From: Thermoplasmata archaeon | Lineage (GTDB): Archaea; Thermoplasmatota; Thermoplasmata; Lutacidiplasmatales; UBA184 | Direction of reading: 5' to 3' | NCBI GenBank assembly: GCA_030039525.1 | Contig: JASHVI010000247.1 | Location: forward strand, 1-7,166 | DNA: 7,166 bases | In this document: one piece after another, positions 5,782 to 7,166 of the stretch | How positions within the stretch are numbered: the first letter of the stretch is position 1 | Layout of the letters: each line of letters opens with the position of its first letter | The notes under the pieces: model-generated | Database searches by the model: none | What the model saw: the letters and a program-made list of their open reading frames with translations, nothing else | Told to the model about the DNA's origin: nothing | Made by a program: the position numbers and the translations under genes

Positions 5782-6698
5782 TCGAGGTGGTCCGGGCCGA
5801 GGCCGCGACGAAGCGGTACGGCGAGGTCCTCGGCCTCAACGGGTTCTCGGCGACCTTCCCGCCGGGGATCACGGGGCTCATCGGGCCCAACGGCGCCGGG
5901 AAGTCGACGCTCTTCCGGGTGCTGACCGGTCAGCTCTCGCTCGACTGGGGCCGCGTCGCGGTCCTCGGCCGCGACCCCTGGGGGAGCCCGCCCCCACGGG
6001 GGCTCATCGGGTACTGCCCGGAGCACGCCGCGATGTACGACGGGATGACGGCGCGCGAGTTCGTCCGCTACCTCCTTCGGCTCGACGGGCTCGAGGCCCG
6101 GGAGTCCTCGGAGCGCGCGGCCGAGGCGCTCGCCCGGGTCGGCCTCTCCGGAGCGGCCGACCGCCGCCTCCTCGGGTTCTCGAAGGGGATGCGCCAGCGC
6201 GTCAAGATCGCGCAGGCGATCGCGACCGATCCGCAGCTCCTGCTCCTCGACGAGCCGTTGAACGGCCTCGATCCGCTCGGGCGGGTGCAGATGCTCGCGC
6301 TCTTCGAGGCGCTCGCGGCGAAGGGTCGCCACGTCATCGTGAGCTCCCACGTCCTCTACGAGGTCGAGCGGCTCACCCAGGAGGTCGTCCTGATCTCCAA
6401 CGGCCGCGTGGCCGCGCAGGGGAACATCCATCGGCTCCGGGAAGCGATCGACGGCCACCCGCACTCGGTCGTCTTCAAGACCCCGGACCCCCGCCGCCTC
6501 GCCCGGCTCATGACCGAGCTCGAGAACGTGACCGCCGTCGTCCTCCTGCCCCCGGACGGCCTCAGCGTGCTCACGCGGACCCCGGACGAGTTCTACTCCG
6601 CCCTCCCGAAGCTCGTGGTCGAGCAGGGCCTCGACATCCGGGAGATGTCGAGCCCGGACGACAACCTGGAGGCGGTCTTCCGCTTCCTCACGGAGTAG
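5778..6698 (+). CDS. ABC-2-type transporter ATP-binding protein (ATPase 2)
   Basis: Second ATPase of the cluster, 306 residues, the same length as ATPase 1 and clearly a paralogue. Walker A GPNGAGKST is again at 36-44; IGYCPEH carries Glu at the Q-loop position; signature FSKGMRQRVKIAQA (134-147); Walker B LLLLDEP with D158 and E159; D-loop GLDP; H-loop H201 in SSHVLYEVE. The C-terminal extension (about 220-306) ends with DDNLEAVFRFLTE, the usual end of ABC-2 exporter ATPases. Apart from the motifs and the general fold its C-terminal region differs clearly from ATPase 1, so the two are not recent copies. The GTG start overlaps the permease 1 stop (GTGA) and has the best ribosome binding site in the window. 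It probably powers permease 2, though cross-pairing with permease 1 is possible. Confidence 0.9.
   Translation: MIEVVRAEAATKRYGEVLGLNGFSATFPPGITGLIGPNGAGKSTLFRVLTGQLSLDWGRVAVLGRDPWGSPPPRGLIGYCPEHAAMYDGMTAREFVRYLLRLDGLEARESSERAAEALARVGLSGAADRRLLGFSKGMRQRVKIAQAIATDPQLLLLDEPLNGLDPLGRVQMLALFEALAAKGRHVIVSSHVLYEVERLTQEVVLISNGRVAAQGNIHRLREAIDGHPHSVVFKTPDPRRLARLMTELENVTAVVLLPPDGLSVLTRTPDEFYSALPKLVVEQGLDIREMSSPDDNLEAVFRFLTE
6692..6695 (+). promoter_or_regulatory. Shine-Dalgarno-like site of permease 2
   Basis: GGAG lies six bases before the GTG at 6702, within the last codons of ATPase 2, and supports that codon as the start of permease 2. Confidence 0.45.
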
Positions 6699-6701
6699 CG
6701 C

Positions 6702-7166
6702 GTGGCGGCCGGATTCCTCGAGCGACTGGGCGTGGTGGCGGGCGCGACGCTCCGCGCCGCCTTCCACCGATGGAGCGCCGTCGGGCTCGTGCTCGCCGCG
6801 ATGCTCTACCCGCTCCTAGTCGCGGGGATCGCCGCGGCCCACGTCCCGAACCTTGACGACCTCGCGACGGCGGAGTCGCTGTACTCGGCCCTCTTCCTCC
6901 CGGTGATCCTGCTCCTCGTCTGCCTCGTGCTCGGCGTCGGGCTGTTCCGGCGCGAGCTCGAGGAGGACACGCTCCTCTACCCGTTCAACCGCTCCTTCCC
7001 GAGGACCGGACTCCTGCTCGGCAAGTACCTCGGCTTCGTGGCGGCCGCCGGGATCGTCCTCGTCCCCTCCGCGGTGATCGGCACCGCGATCGCGGCCGCC
7101 GCCGGCCCGAGCGCCATCCCCCTGACGCCGGGGCTGTCGGAGGCGCTCTTCCTCGTGACGATGCTC
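6702..7166 (+). CDS. ABC-2-type transporter permease (permease 2), C-terminus cut off by the window
   Basis: Membrane partner expected for ATPase 2; I translated it by hand and 155 codons are visible with the frame open to the last base. It begins VAAGFLERLG after a GTG at 6702, three bases past the ATPase 2 stop. Hydrophobic segments are at about 26-46, 60-82, 106-134 and from 148 to the edge. Between helices 2 and 3 is FRRELEEDTLLYPFNRSFPR (82-101), then the LLLGKYLGF segment that leads into helix 3; this is the same arrangement as in permease 1 (acidic residue, T-L, then P/N-x-S/T-R, then a lysine before helix 3). The layout matches ABC-2 permeases. Little direct sequence likeness to permease 1 is seen beyond that loop, and the substrate is unknown. 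A partial 3' end is certain, since no stop occurs. Confidence 0.8.
   Translation, partial: MAAGFLERLGVVAGATLRAAFHRWSAVGLVLAAMLYPLLVAGIAAAHVPNLDDLATAESLYSALFLPVILLLVCLVLGVGLFRRELEEDTLLYPFNRSFPRTGLLLGKYLGFVAAAGIVLVPSAVIGTAIAAAAGPSAIPLTPGLSEALFLVTML

Noticed and set aside
5613..6767. Minus-strand open frame of 384 residues opposite ATPase 2
   Set aside because: Antisense to a complete ABC ATPase with all motifs; its composition is that of a shadow.

Overview
This window reads as part of a GC-rich archaeal chromosome (by eye about 70% G+C, not computed). Archaeal origin is supported by transcription factor S, the small RNA polymerase subunit RpoL (Rpo11), an archaeal-type KptA with an N-terminal zinc-finger-like segment, an archaeal-type asparaginyl-tRNA synthetase, and TATA-like octamers placed at the distance expected for leaderless archaeal mRNAs. 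The divergent RpoL and the general gene style make a member of the Thermoplasmatota my best guess, but this is an inference made without any database search.

Left half, minus strand (1-2869): purD (GAR synthetase, purine synthesis) is read leftwards. It is followed by a short gap carrying a TATA-like box, then tfs (transcript cleavage factor), which overlaps asnS (asparaginyl-tRNA synthetase, cut by the window edge) by four bases. Middle (2870-2978): a 109-bp divergent promoter region between purD and rpoL. Right half, plus strand: rpoL and kptA form a short information-processing pair (2979-3950). After a 71-bp gap with a hairpin and a palindrome comes a tightly coupled transporter operon: ATPase 1, six-helix permease 1, ATPase 2 and permease 2 (cut by the right edge).

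The left part and the rpoL-kptA pair are core information processing and nucleotide metabolism. The right part is two consecutive ABC-2-type ATPase/permease modules whose substrate cannot be read from sequence. Gene starts follow two styles. Genes at the head of transcription units (tfs, purD, rpoL, perhaps ATPase 1) have AT-rich TATA-like octamers about 22-34 bases upstream of the start codon, so their mRNAs have no or very short leaders. Genes inside operons (asnS, permease 1, ATPase 2, permease 2) start at GTG, usually within a GTGA stop/start overlap, with Shine-Dalgarno-like sequence upstream. kptA shows neither signal.

Nothing here is clearly a new system. The points most worth checking are the KptA that lacks the usual HGT triad of its NAD-binding fold, the paired transporter modules, and the altered core motif in RpoL. 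I found no RNA genes, CRISPR arrays, mobile elements or gene-free stretches longer than 300 bases.
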